Origin: Poa pratensis
Lineage: Eukaryota > Streptophyta > Magnoliopsida > Poales > Poaceae
Assembly: GCA_947311845.1 (NCBI GenBank)
Contig: CAMZMU010000012.1
Location: 6,098,750 to 6,162,749 of the forward strand
DNA: 64,000 bases
Direction of reading: 5' to 3'
This document shows, piece after piece, positions 46,101 through 56,830 of the stretch. Position numbers and translations under genes: made by a program. How positions within the stretch are numbered: position 1 is the stretch's first letter; every line of letters starts with the position of its first letter. Below the pieces are notes generated by a model that was given only the letters and a program-made list of their open reading frames with translations, did not search any database and was not told the origin of the DNA.

Positions 46101-48151
46101 GCCAAGAGCCCCCGAGAGCTACTTCGGGAGGAATGCTAGCCCATACACAGGGAACGCGCCTAGTGACATCCTTGATGACCATAGGCAAATCCGTGCGGAG
46201 TATGGCGAGTTCAAGGCACGCTTGGATGGGCTTTCTACTGTCATTGAGCAACGATCGAAGGCGCGCAACAGTGCAAACACCAAAGAAGGACATGTAAATG
46301 CAACCTGGATGACAGATGGAACACAATGGGAAGGAACATGGATTGAGCCAGCCAAGGGCCACAGGAAGGGACATCACCCTGCAATTCTTCAGGTAAATGC
46401 AAAAAGGATTTGCCCATGCAAACTTGTTATATAAACAATGTTTTTTTTATGTTCATAAGATGGTTTCCTAGGCCTTTTGTTGCAAGTTGCCAAATCTAAA
46501 TTTATTGTTTGCTGACATATGATTAATTTTTCAACAGGTCATGTTGGATCAGCCCAGCAATGAACCTCAGCTGGGCATGGCAGCAAGCTCCGACCACCCT
46601 CTAGACTTTAGCGCCGTTGACGTGCGCCTCCCAACGCTGGTGTACATTGCCCGGGAGAAGCGGCCGGGGTACGACCACCAGAAGAAGGCGGGCGCCATGA
46701 ACGTGCAGCTGCGCGTGTCCGCGCTGCTGTCCAACGCGCCATTCATCATCAACTTCGACGGCGATCACTACATCAACAACTCGCAGGCCTTCCGGGCCGC
46801 CATGTGCTTCATGCTTGACCCGCGCGACGGCGATGACACTGCCTTCATCCAGTTCCCGCAGCGCTTCGATGACGTCGACCCCACGGACCGGTACTGCAAT
46901 CACAACCGCATGTTCTTCGACGCCACCCTGCTGGGCCTCAACGGCATCCAGGGCCCCTCCTTCGTCGGCACCGGCTGTATGTTCCGCCGCGTCGCGCTCT
47001 ACGGCGCTGACCCTCCTAAGTGGCGGCCCGATGACGCCAAGGCCAAGGTCTTGCAGAGGCCAAACGTTTTTGGCAAATCGACGGCATTCATCAACTCGAT
47101 GCCGGCGGCGGCGAACCAAGAAAGATCCATCGCGTCGCCGGCGACACTCCAAGCGACGGCGGCGACGACGGAGCTTGCCGACGTGATGACTTGCGCCTAC
47201 GAGGACGGCACGGAGTGGGGCAACGATGTTGGGTGGGTGTACAACATCGCCACGGAGGACGTGGTGACCGGCTTCCGGCTACACCGGAACGGGTGGCGGT
47301 CAACGTACTGCGCCATGGAGCCAGATGCGTTCCGGGGCACGGCGCCGATCAACCTCACAGAGCGTCTATACCAGATCCTGCGCTGGTCTGGTGGTTCCTT
47401 GGAGATGTTTTTCTCCCGTTTCTGCCCGCTCCTGGCCGGCCGCCGGCTCCACCCGATGCAGCGCATCGCCTACGTCAACATGACCACCTACCCGGTCTCC
47501 ACCTTCTTCCTCGTCATGTACGACCTCTACCCGGTGCTGTGGCTCTTCCATGGCGAGTTCTGCATTCAGAGGCCGTTCCAGACGTTTGCGCTGTTCGTCG
47601 CCGTCATAATTGCGACAGTGGAGTTGGTCGGCATGGTGGAGATCAGGTGGGCAGGCCTCACGCTGCTCGACTGGTTCCGCAACGAGCAGTTCTACATCAT
47701 CGGCACCACGGGCGTGTACCCGGCGGCGCTGCTGCACATCCTGCTCAGGTCACTCGGCCTCAAGGGGGTCTCCTTCAAGCTCACGGCCAAGAAGCTGACG
47801 GGCGGCGCGAGGGAGAGGTTCGCGGACCTGTACGACGTCAAGTGGGTGCCGCTGTTGGCGCCCACGGTGGTGGTGATTGCCGTGAACGTGGCTGCCATCG
47901 GCGCTGCAGCGGGAAAGGCCATTGCCGGGCGGTGGTCGGCCGCGCAGGTGGCCGGGGCGTCCACCGGGCTGGTCTTCAACGTGTGGATGCTGCTGCTGCT
48001 CTACCCGTTCGCGCTGGGGATCATGGGGCGCTGGAGCAAGAAGCCCTACATCCTCTTCGCTCTGCTAGCGGCAGCGGTCGCTGTCACCGCATCCGTGTAC
48101 GCCGCACTCGCTGGCTCCATGACAGTGGGATCTTTTTTGCATCTAAGCTAG
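43197..48151 (+). CDS. CslF: Cellulose synthase-like F protein (GT2, mixed-linkage glucan synthase-like)
   Basis: Three exons: 43197-43432, 45651-46392 and 46538-48151, all GT/AG; 2592 bp, 863 residues, the usual CslF size. Two N-terminal membrane spans (about residues 80-97 and 105-126), a cytosolic GT2 domain and six C-terminal spans (about 625-860). Catalytic motifs: SDDGG (DDG at about 198-200), DGDHY (about 400-402), ATEDVV (TED about 565-567) and QILRW (605-609), plus [10 protein letters not shown]. CslF proteins use UDP-glucose to make (1,3;1,4)-beta-glucan or related polymers in the grass wall, at Golgi or plasma membrane. The N terminus [25 protein letters not shown] is CslF-like. 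CslF genes cluster on one chromosome in cereals; which member (F3, F4, F8 or other) cannot be decided here. No frameshift or stop; the C terminus is short ([17 protein letters not shown]). Intron 1 is 2218 bp with two MITEs. Confidence 0.93.
44134..44542. mobile_element. PIF/Harbinger MITE in intron 1 of CslF
   Basis: 409 bp with inverted repeats GAGCATCTCCAAGCGGAGCC at the left and the matching GGCTCTGCTTGGAGATGCTC at the right, flanked by TTA (44131-44133 and 44543-44545). Confidence 0.9.
44576..44656. mobile_element. Stowaway MITE in intron 1 of CslF
   Basis: 81 bp, CTCCCTCTGTAACTAAATAT to the inverse ATTTAGTTACGGAGGGAG, flanked by TA (44574-44575 and 44657-44658). Typical Mariner-type ends. 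Confidence 0.9.
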
Positions 48152-48551
48152 TTTTGTTTTGGTCAAATAATGCTGCAAACTCTGTAACGTGTTTGGGCCA
48201 AGCAGTTTATTCTTTCAGATGTTCAAAGTAATCTAGCAACAACTCTGCTTTGTCGGATAGATAAGGGTGCGATTTGGTAGGCTGCATGCCATTCTCATCT
48301 CCGTGGGTGTAGGTTGGGAGGCCTAGTCTAGTCAGGCCATCCTCTCAGTCTGTCTGGTTGTGCAAGACGTTTGGTAGTCTGCATGCAGTATGACTGTGCA
48401 TCGGCTTGGTCAACTACCCCATTTTGTTTGGTTGCCTGCAAACACTGGTTTATGGCTCGCCAGAAGAAAATGAACCGTGTTTGGTTGTCCGCAGTAGTCC
48501 CACTAAGGTTAACCAAGTTCAGATGTCGTGATCTTACCAGTCTTCACCGCA
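48152..48551. other. CslF 3' flank and intergenic sequence
   Basis: The 3' UTR probably ends before 48300. 48270-48530 contains GATTTGGTAGGCTGCATGC and TTTGGTAGTCTGCATGCAG, a local imperfect repeat that may be a MITE fragment. Confidence 0.3.
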
Positions 48552-48887
48552 TTACAACATACGATTATACACTGCCATCTTGAATAGCAGGAGCTTCACG
48601 ATCACCACAAGGAGAATTACGATGACGAAGTCTTTGATCCTATTAGGCTTGACATCATTGTCCATCTGGGCCAGCACCTGATCAGCCAGCATCACATTGC
48701 CTCCACCCTCACGATCTTCGATGGCGTTCTCCTGATTCAGAAAGTTGGAGTAGCTATGCTGTGCTTCATCCAATGTTTTGAACTCTTCGTAGCTATTGTT
48801 GGAGAAACCGGAGACTTGTTCCTGGCAGGTTCTCCACGAGCTGTACACTCCTGTACGCCTCCCTCTGTACACCACATACCAGTTCAT
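48552..48887 (-). CDS. Small protein with RNase HI/viroplasmin N-terminal domain and C-terminal membrane segment
   Basis: ATG at 48887 gives 111 residues beginning MNWYVVYRGRRTGVYSSWR, followed by EQVSGFSNNSYEEFKTLDEA. This is the small N-terminal domain of eukaryotic RNase H1 (binds RNA/DNA hybrid), also called the caulimovirus viroplasmin domain; plants have many stand-alone versions. The end (VIVILLVVIVKLLLF) is a predicted membrane span, and no RNase H catalytic domain follows. A solo LTR begins 93 bp upstream of the ATG, so the native promoter may be displaced to beyond 52764. No splice site is needed. It may be a complete gene or a fragment of one; I infer no function beyond nucleic-acid binding. 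Confidence 0.6.
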   Translation of the reverse strand: MNWYVVYRGRRTGVYSSWRTCQEQVSGFSNNSYEEFKTLDEAQHSYSNFLNQENAIEDREGGGNVMLADQVLAQMDNDVKPNRIKDFVIVILLVVIVKLLLFKMAVYNRML

Positions 48888-48974
48888 GTACGAACACAGA
48901 AGCAAGATCAGAGGTTAATGAACACACATGAATTCATCATATGTAGACATCAATTCATAAAACTAGAGCAACAT

Positions 48975-48979
48975 CCAGG
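48975..48979. repeat. Target duplication CCAGG, left copy
   Basis: CCAGG here and at 52759-52763 flanks the solo LTR. Confidence 0.85.
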
Positions 48980-49430
48980 TCAAAGTGCATGTTGCCCCCA
49001 TGCGTGGTTTTGGTAATTAATGACAATCCTTATAGACTAATGTTTGCATTGAGATATTCTTATAGATATTGTCCATAGGAAAAGATTAGAGTTCATGTGT
49101 TGGACTCTAGAAGATTACACGGTAAAGTGTGGCTTGGAAAAGAATATTAAGTGAACATTCATGTTTATCTCCAAACCATCATATATATTAAAGAAGATTA
49201 TGAAGTGCAAGTTCAATATCATCCATCCGGAAGATATCATTTGATTGAAGCTTGCTATGGATATATGAAGACGGAGCTAAGCGAGGATCTCCCATAATGG
49301 AGTATGGGGAGTATTTGGAGAAGTCTTCATCAAGCATGTGCTAGCAAGCATGATCAAGAAAGGTGTTCCAACTTGAGAGAGTCAAGATCGTCATCATCTA
49401 ACTCAAGTGGAATGCGCAAGGCAAAGGTAT

Positions 49431-51053
49431 CACTAGTAGGAGAATGCCTTTTAGTGGCGCACCAAAAACACTTTTTGTGGCGCATGGTGGGTGCGCCACT
49501 AAATCCTCGCCACTAAAATTGTATTTCTGTGGCGCACGGCCCCATGCGCCACAGAAAGTGCAAGATTCTGTGGCGCACCCTGAAGCATGCGCCACAGAAA
49601 TATTTCTGTGGCGCACCCACCACCATGCGCCACATAATTTTTTTGAATTAAAAAAAAAGGGCGGCCAGATCTAGATCTGGATCTAGATCTGGCCGCCGGA
49701 ATTTCGACATTTCGCCGAAATTTGGCCGGAGCTCGTCGGAGGCCGTGGTGCCCGTGGCCATGGCCGTAGGTGGCTTGGTCGGTGGTGGGTGGAGGTCGCC
49801 GGAGGTGGTGGAGGAGGAGAAGGTCGCCGGAGGTGGTGGAGGAGGAGAAGCTCGCCGAAGGTGGGTGGAGGAGGGTCGCCGGAGGTGGTGGAGGAGGAGA
49901 AGGTCGCCGGAGGTGGTGGAGGAGGAGGTCGCCGGAGGTGGTGGAAGAGGCCAAGCTCGCCGGAGGTGGTGGAGGAGGAGGAGGAGGAGAAGCTCGCCGG
50001 AGGTGGTGGAGGAGGAGCTCGCCGGAGGTGGTGGAGGAGAAGCTCGCCGGAGGTGGTGGAGGAGGAGGAGGAGAAGTTCGCCGGAGATGGTGGAGGAGGA
50101 GGAGGTGGTTGCCGGAGTAGAGTTGAAGTAGAGGTAGAGGAGAGAAGGGGAGAGGAGAAGTGGAGGAGAAGGGATAGGAGAAGTGGAGGAGAAGTGAAAT
50201 GAGAGAAAGGAGAGAAGAAGAAAGAAGAGGAAGAAGAGAAGGGATGTGTGGCGGGATTGAAATTTCGAATCCCGCCCAACAATTCTGTGGCGCACCCGCC
50301 ACCGTGCGCCACAGAAATTTTTTTCAATTTTTTTTTTGATTTTGTAGAAAAAAAACTTCTTATTGAAATAACTTTTTACTCTTTTGGAATTTCCCGATTC
50401 CGAGAAAAGTTCACCGGGTAAACCCCGGTGAAATCGAGCTCCTTTTTTTCTCACGATTTTTTTGATATATTAAACGCATTTTTTCGACATCGTATGCAAA
50501 AGTTATGGCCGTGCAAAGTTTTTTTTTTCTGTTTTTTTGCAAAAAAGGTCAAAATTCATATTTCAAAATTTCTATAGCAACTAGACACTAAAACGAAACT
50601 ACATGTGAAAGGATTTTATTTTTTGAAACTTGTATCATTTTCTCTTTTTGTTTACAGAACTGAAAAGGCGATCCACGGGGGGGGGGGGGGGGGGGGGGGG
50701 GGGGTCGGGAGGCATGCGTGAGAGGGAATTTTTTTTTTTCTGTGGCGCACCCACCTTTATGCGCCACAGAAAGTGACATTTCTGTGGCGCATGGCCAGGT
50801 GCGCCACAGAAATGTGACTTTCTGTGGCGCACATGGCCAAGTGCGCCACAGAAATGTGACTTCTGTGGCGCACACTACCCATGCGCCACAGAAATGTAAC
50901 TTTCTGTGGCGCATGTTGTTTTGCGTGCGTCACAAAATTGCAAAATTCTGTGGCGCACGCAAAACAATGCGCCACAGAAATATTTTTTGTGGCGCATGGC
51001 TATTTGGTGCGCCACAAAATGTCATTCCATAGAAAGGCACTTCCCTACTAGTG
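49431..51053. mobile_element. Non-autonomous CACTA element
   Basis: 1623 bp from CACTAGTAGG to CCTACTAGTG with TAT on both sides (49428-49430 and 51054-51056). The uninterrupted site is seen in the full element at about 10640 (GGCAAAGGTATGATCTTG). Subterminal regions hold many inverted copies of TTCTGTGGCGCA/TGCGCCACAGAA. No transposase; the middle is a GA-rich repeat. Confidence 0.9.
49790..50115. repeat. GGTGGTGGAGGAGGAG tandem repeat
   Basis: About 12 imperfect units of 24-30 bp on CGCCGGAGGTGGTGGAGGAG. Several long ORFs on both strands here (100-268 codons) are low-complexity by-products and not genes. Confidence 0.85.
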
Positions 51054-51533
51054 TATGTTCTTGATAGGGTTTCTATTTTACCTGTCTCATGTTGTTAGTT
51101 CGGAGACCGGGTTATAGGATAGATACCGTACTATCAAGAGGGGCTCTCAAGTGAGTAGCTTGATCGCATCTTTGTGGAGAGCTTAAACCTTTGCATACTT
51201 GGCATATCATCTTTCTTGGTTCTTATTTGGCTTTTATCCATGTGAGAATTTAGAGCTTGTGTTCATCTCCATACCAAGCTCTACTTCATCAAAAACGGAT
51301 TTCATATGCATATCTTGTTGCGTTTTTGTTGTGGAGGTTTTACCGGTTTGTCTTTCCTAAGAGAGTCAAACTCTCTTCTTGTGGATTCCTCCTCATATGA
51401 TGGACTATGATGTTTCTCTGCATGATCTTGTAGTACTCGTTGCGGTGATTCCAACGAGCCCAAGATCATCGAAAACGGAGTCCGGATGAAAAAGTTATTG
51501 CAGTTCTTGTACCAGGTAGAATCTGGTCTAGAG

Positions 51534-51780
51534 GTAGTACCGCCAGTGCAGAGGTAGTACCGCTCTGCCTGTAGACAGAGGTACTACCGCTGGTGGTACC
51601 GCCAGGGGTACCGCTAGGCCGGTTTTGCTCTCTGTTGTCCTCCCCGGTACCCAGCGGTTTCTGCCTCGTTCTACCGCTAGGGCCCTTCGAATTTATTCAA
51701 AGGACCCCAGAGTACCTCTACCGCAGAGGTAGTACCGCCCCAGCGGTAGTACCGCTACCGCAGAGGTAGTACCGCTGGGT
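51534..51780. repeat. GGTAGTACCGC repeat cluster in LTR
   Basis: Repeated GAGGTAGTACCGC and GCGGTAGTACCGCT, ending about 39 bp before a TATTTAA (51819-51825). It occupies the same LTR position as the GGAAGTTCCGG cluster of the full element. Confidence 0.8.
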
Positions 51781-52763
51781 ACGAAAACTGCACATAACGG
51801 TCAGATTTCAGAGGGACCTATTTAAGGGGGTCTTCTTCCCCAACGACCCTTAACTCTTGCAGCTCGTTTTTTCCCTCTCTCTCCTCCATTGTTGACCTTG
51901 GAAAAGCTTGCCCCCTCTCAATCCCTCCTATGATTCTTGCATATATTTGAGGGAAAAGTGAGAGGAGATCTAGATCCACAATTCCACCAATCCATCTCTC
52001 CTCTAAGTGAGGGGAACCTTGTAGATCTTGATCTTGGAGTTCTTGGTGTTTCTCCTCCATTGTTCATCCTCTCTTATTCCCCCATAAACATTTGTTGCTT
52101 TGTTGGAATTTGAGAGTGAAGGACTTGAACACTTCTTGTGTTCTTGCCATTGCATTTTGTTGCATCGGTTTGCTCTCTCCATGAGGATTCGTGGAAGTGA
52201 AAGTTCGTGAGCTTATTACTCTTGGGTCGTTGGACCCTAGACGGTGTTCTTGAGACCTTTTGTGGTCACTTGGGAGCTCCCAATCCTTTTGTGGGTTGTG
52301 CCTCAAGATTGTTGTAAGGGACTCGATTTCCGCCCAAAAGGAAATCAATAGTGGAAGGTAAACCGAGCTTTTGGGCAAGATTCATCGGAGAATAGGGTGA
52401 GGCCATTTGTGGCATTTGAGTTTGAAACTCACACCCCTCCAATGAAACGTACCCCCTCAAAAGGAGGAACTCGGGAATATATCATCGTCTCGCGTGCCTC
52501 GGTTATCTCTATACCCGAGCTCTTTACTTATGCACTTTACATTGTGATAGCCTTCGTGCTTGAAGTATTATATATTGCTATCACCTTGTTACTTGTCTTG
52601 CTTAGCATAAGTTGTTGGTGCAGATAGGTGAACCTAGTATATTTAGGTTGTATGCTTGTTAAATTAAAACACATAGTTTTATTCCGCATTTATCAAGCCT
52701 AAACCGAAAAAGTTTTAATCGCTATTCACCCCCTCTAGGCGACATCCTTGTCCTTTCACCAGG

Positions 52764-53956
52764 GCGGCAAGATAATATTGCACAACTGCGGTACTGGCCG
52801 GATAAGCAAGAACTGGCATCTCGGGCTGGGAGTTCTCAACCTATGAAGGGATCTGAGAGTCCCAAATGGGGACCAGGGCCTGACTAAGGTCATCGATGGA
52901 ATCCTACATCGATGACGCAAACGACAACAACAAAGGTATGAGCAAAAGGAGTACAAGATGTAACATCCATGAGGCAAACAACAACAACAACACAAAGGTA
53001 TGAACAAAAGGAATACATGATCTAATAGATGGTACACTGAAAAAGCACATAACCATGAGGAGGCTCTAAAAGATCACATATCCTTCAGACAAAGCACAAA
53101 ACCAGGATCAACTTGTACAATATCCTACACATGTTCAAAGATCTAACAGATGGTACACTGAAAAAGCACATAAGCATGACCAGCTTGTACAATATCCTAC
53201 ACATGCTCACAGATCTATAAGATTGTACACATGCTCAAAGATCTACAAGCTTCTACAACATCCTACACGTGCTCAGAGATGTATAAGTTCCGACACATGC
53301 TCACAGATCTAGGTATTCACTTGTAGATGAACGCACAAGGTTTTGTACTTACATCCATTGGTGCACACGAGGACGAAGGAGGAGCGGTCAAGGAAGAACA
53401 TCAACTCCCGCCACCATAGCCGCCGTTTTCGCCGTCGCCGCCGACCGGAGTAGACTAGAGGTGAGAGCTTGGTTGGGGCGAAATGGTGGCTTGAGCTTGA
53501 ACGGTGAGCGGAGAGGGTGTAAATAGGGCAAGATTTCGGTGGGAGGTGACCGAATTTCTCCCGCCCCCTTTTTTGCTGCAGCGCGCGGGCTCCTGCCATC
53601 TCCATGGTCGCACGAGCTCCTGCAGGCGGGGAGAGATTTTGCAGCCGCGACGAGAGAACGAGCCTGGCTCCACGGGCACGCTCGATTCAAGCGTTCCCGC
53701 TGGCCCTGGCCCGACGCTGCTTTGATGAGCGTGATGGCCTGGCCCGGGATCTCGCGCAGGCAACCAAACGCGACGTGGTTGCAGCTGGTGGGCCTGGCCT
53801 TCCTATCAGAGGCTACCAAATGCGCCCATATAGATCGTGGTAATGATGTGTGTTTTCATGACGCGCTAGTCTGTTTGGGCTTCTGGTCTACTCTTTTTTT
53901 GAGCAACATGAGCTCTGCCTTTTCTTGAAAAATAATGCAATTACAACACACACACA
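52764..53956. other. Non-genic or former promoter region of the minus-strand gene
   Basis: 53010-53310 has local tandem duplications of CTAACAGATGGTACACTGAA and GTACAATATCCTACACATG. 53309-53605 has a GC-rich minus-strand ORF ending in a good donor (ATGGAT|GTAAGT on the minus strand, near 53357), which could be the first exon of a gene on the minus strand, but no second exon in frame is found. I cannot support a gene. Confidence 0.3.
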
Positions 53957-54370
53957 CTCCAATAGCTGCTCTATAATTGGACACCAAAAAGGTTGAAGTA
54001 AAATTTACATCAGCAAAAAGTGTTTAATAGGGCATGAGAAAATGTTAATCTCCAACAGCTGTCCTAAAATCGGTGCCCTAAAATACATCACAGTTGTCTT
54101 CTTGTGGGTGCCCTATTTTAGAGTAGCCGTTGGAGGAGCAGAGTGGTGTACAACAACTATTTTCTTATGGTTCTGCGTGTTCCGTTGGCCTGAATGTTTG
54201 CGGCACCAGCCGACGTGTTGTATATTTGCAACACTTGCTGTCGTATTTTAGGACTTCAATATTTTAGGGCAACATATAGAGATGTTGTAGGATCTCCATT
54301 TTGTGTCAAATGCCCTGAAATATCGGGGACCACTGCTGATGCCTTATTATAGGGATGCTATTGGAGATGC
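53957..54370. mobile_element. MITE-like element
   Basis: CTCCAATAGCTGCTCTATAA at the left pairs with the inverse of TTATAGGGATGCTATTGGAG at the right. About 414 bp, no coding capacity. Duplication not resolved. Confidence 0.5.
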
Positions 54371-54730
54371 ACTGACCAATTGGAAATCCTACCACACCAT
54401 GACACTTATCGGAGGCACAACTCCAACTTCTAAAACAAAAACAACACACACTAGTCCAAGCCAAGCTCCAAACCGATGACTTCGCCACCCAAGTGGCTAG
54501 AGTCGACACCCTACAAAAGTAAGGTAATGGAGCAGTCACTCTGATTTTCAACGATATGCCACACACAAACCGGGTCTGAGGCCTCACACAAACCGAGCCG
54601 ACGGCTTTGCAACCCAAGTAGGCAAAACTGACGCCAGAAGCAAAACCCACGTGCACTAACCCCGATGTCGCGCCCAGGGAGCCGACGACTCTCCTACCCA
54701 AGCGACCTGAGAAGGCACCCAATAACACCC
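54371..54730. other. Non-genic sequence
   Basis: Continuous minus-strand ORF of 161 codons crosses here (54306-54791) but contains no recognised domain and runs into the LTR; I see no gene. Confidence 0.3.
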
Positions 54731-55296
54731 TGTCGGAGAGTGGTGGATTAGGTCTTAATCTATGGAAGGCCTTCACCACTTTTCGGCCCACGACGTCCAG
54801 AAAACTCCCTGCCGGCGGCTCTATTCTAGAAGCTTCTCCACCGACCTAAACCTGTCGTACGGCATCAAGAATCCATGAAGATCTACTCCAACACGGGCTA
54901 CATTCAAAGGAAGGCTACGAGATCAAGACTTTACGTACAAGGCAAGATAGAAACCCTAAAGACACGGATGATCGGGCACCGCCTCAGCCTATATATACTC
55001 AAGAACAAGACGACGACCATCATCCATTAGACCCCGAAACTTTTGCCCCAGACCTCTCTGTAAACCCTAGAAACTAGATCCACATCTATAATCTCCGGTC
55101 GAGAGCTCTTGTAACTCGCCGAGATCGCCTTTGTACTAGCTCTTGTAGCCAATATATGAATAAAGCTTGAGAGATCTTCATCTACTTTGTCTACCACTCG
55201 AACCTGCTGACCTGCACCTCCTGCTGAACAAATAAACTTGCTCCTGATCTCCGGGAGTAAGATTGCCTTGGGATCGTGATTTAATATCCTTCGACA
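54731..55296 (+). repeat. 5' LTR of the Gypsy-type element
   Basis: 566 bp, TGTCGGAG at the start and CCTTCGACA at the end (TGTCG/CGACA inverted ends). Confidence 0.75.
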
Positions 55297-55297
55297 G

Positions 55298-55316
55298 TTG
55301 GCGCGCCAGGTAGGGG
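55298..55316 (+). other. Primer-binding site
   Basis: TTGGCGCGCCAGGTAGGGGG follows the LTR by one base, in the expected position. The tRNA is not assigned. Confidence 0.6.
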
Positions 55317-56283
55317 GTGTGCACGCCATCCAGGTCAAAGTCCACGCTATCTCAGGGAAGCCAAAGAGGTAAAAGACTACGCCAAATCCAAAACCTAAAC
55401 ATGCAGGGAAGCTACACGAGGACGGACGACAGCCGGGTTACTCAGATCCAACTACCCGGCGGGACCCATGCCGCAAGGACCTCCGCCGGCGAACTGTCCC
55501 GCGCACCCCCATAGCTGAACACCGATACCTCACTCAGGAGCAACATGGAGCCAGAACATAAGCGGTTTCCAACCACCGAACACCGGAAAAGCAAATCAAC
55601 TCAGGGGATGGACCGCTAACGACCCCTATATCCAGACGACAACACAACAAGGAATCTATTGGGGAATCACAACTGAACAACGAGCATGGCCGGAAAGACC
55701 CAATCACGGCCAAGGATACGCACCAGCCCAGAACCCGTCTAACCAAGACTGCCCTCCATGGTGTCCGATGTATAATCACGTCGTAGGTTCCGTTACTGTG
55801 CCCAAGAACGGCAAAGTGAACATCTCCGGAGTTACTACAGCTTCACCTGCACACCCCTCGCGACCAAACTCCAACTTGAGAGAAGCAGCCAAGCCACCAC
55901 ACAATCGTAAGATATCAGAAGGAAAGAAGAAACAGGTCGCATTGCGTTCCTCCAGCACGCATACGGACGAGGTCAGAGTGCGTGCTGTATTGCTACTCCA
56001 ACGAGCCTGTTTGGACTCCATCGAAACGCCCGCACGACCTCTACATCATGAGATACAACCAGGTCATTCGCGACCTCGCGCCCTGAAAGGCACGGCCATC
56101 ACCTTCAAAAGGCCTAAAAGAGGAGGAGCGACACTCATAAGGAAGGAGGACCGATGCAAAATCCACCCCTCGGGTGCTCACATGTCCGCCGAGTGCCGAG
56201 TTCTCCGGGCTTGGATGGAAGAAAAGATGGCACGAGAAAATCGGACAAAACGGGACAGCCAGACCAAACTCGCCTGTCCCTAG
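55317..56283 (+). pseudogene. Decayed Gypsy gag
   Basis: ORF pieces 55317-55514 and 55768-56283. The latter holds CKIHPSGAHMSAECRVL (C-x2-H-like zinc-finger remnant) near its C-terminal end. Several stops between pieces. Confidence 0.5.
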
Positions 56284-56589
56284 ATTACCCAACCCCGTAC
56301 GAGTTGAATCACCTTTGGACGAGGTCCATGACAAGAGCTGCAGCAAGAGAACAAGCGTCACAAGATTAATCCCTCGTCAACATAGGACCTCAAGCTACGG
56401 ATCATCGGAACACACAGGCACGACAGCACCCACAACCCGGTCATTCGTTTCACATATCTCCATGCGTAGCGAACGCAAGAGTACGAGGAGCACTCGCAGA
56501 CCTGACCTCCCTCGTTGGAACAATCTCAATGCATATACTGGAGTATCTGCAAATTCCCCTGCATACATCCATTTTTCGGACGAGACGGT

Positions 56590-56830
56590 AGATCTCCAGC
56601 AGTAGGTCAGGGATATCACCCTGCCCGTCACGTTTGGTTCCACTGGAAGCTTCATCACTAGGTTCTGCACATTCCGAATCAACAATGCCCATATGCCGCA
56701 TCCAATCATACTTGGCCACCGACAGCTAGCCGTCTTTGGAGCAAGGCTCGACCACCACAACAGGGAGATCACCTTCAACGGACCCTCTGGGCTGCTCAAG
56801 ATTACAGAAGAACCCGACCGTCCAACGGGA
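56590..56830 (+). pseudogene. Decayed Gypsy protease segment
   Basis: Frame reading gives VTFGSTGSFITRFCTFRI ... MPHPIILGHRQLAVFGARL, the plant Gypsy protease C-terminal pattern with ILG. Broken upstream; downstream frames (57001-57259) have no pol motif. Confidence 0.45.

Larger units (their letters stand above)
48980..52758 (+). mobile_element. Solo LTR of the Sirevirus-like family, with nested CACTA element
   Basis: Same start (TCAAAGTGCATG, with TC for TG), same landmarks and same end (TTGTCCTTTCA) as 10133-12357, but more diverged. Removing the CACTA element leaves about 2153 bp, one LTR length; no internal region or second LTR follows. The microsatellite-like cluster 51534-51780 is of GGTAGTACCGC type instead of GGAAGTTCCGG. 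Confidence 0.85.

Noticed and set aside
46601..47152. 183-codon minus-strand ORF opposite CslF
   Set aside because: Antisense shadow of GC-rich codons, no domain or start context.
47191..48231. 346-codon plus-strand ORF within the CslF third exon
   Set aside because: Out-of-frame shadow of the GC-rich CslF coding sequence; no domain.
48552..48887. Integrated caulimovirus suggested by the viroplasmin domain
   Set aside because: No other pararetroviral genes nearby; stand-alone domains of this type are normal in plants and part of RNase H1.
49499..50454. Long proline/serine and arginine/glycine-rich ORFs (up to 268 codons) on both strands
   Set aside because: They are translations of a GGTGGTGGAGGAGGAG tandem repeat in a CACTA element; all frames are open because the repeat lacks stops.
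54306..54791. 161-codon minus-strand ORF
   Set aside because: It crosses the LTR start at 54731 and has no recognisable domain.
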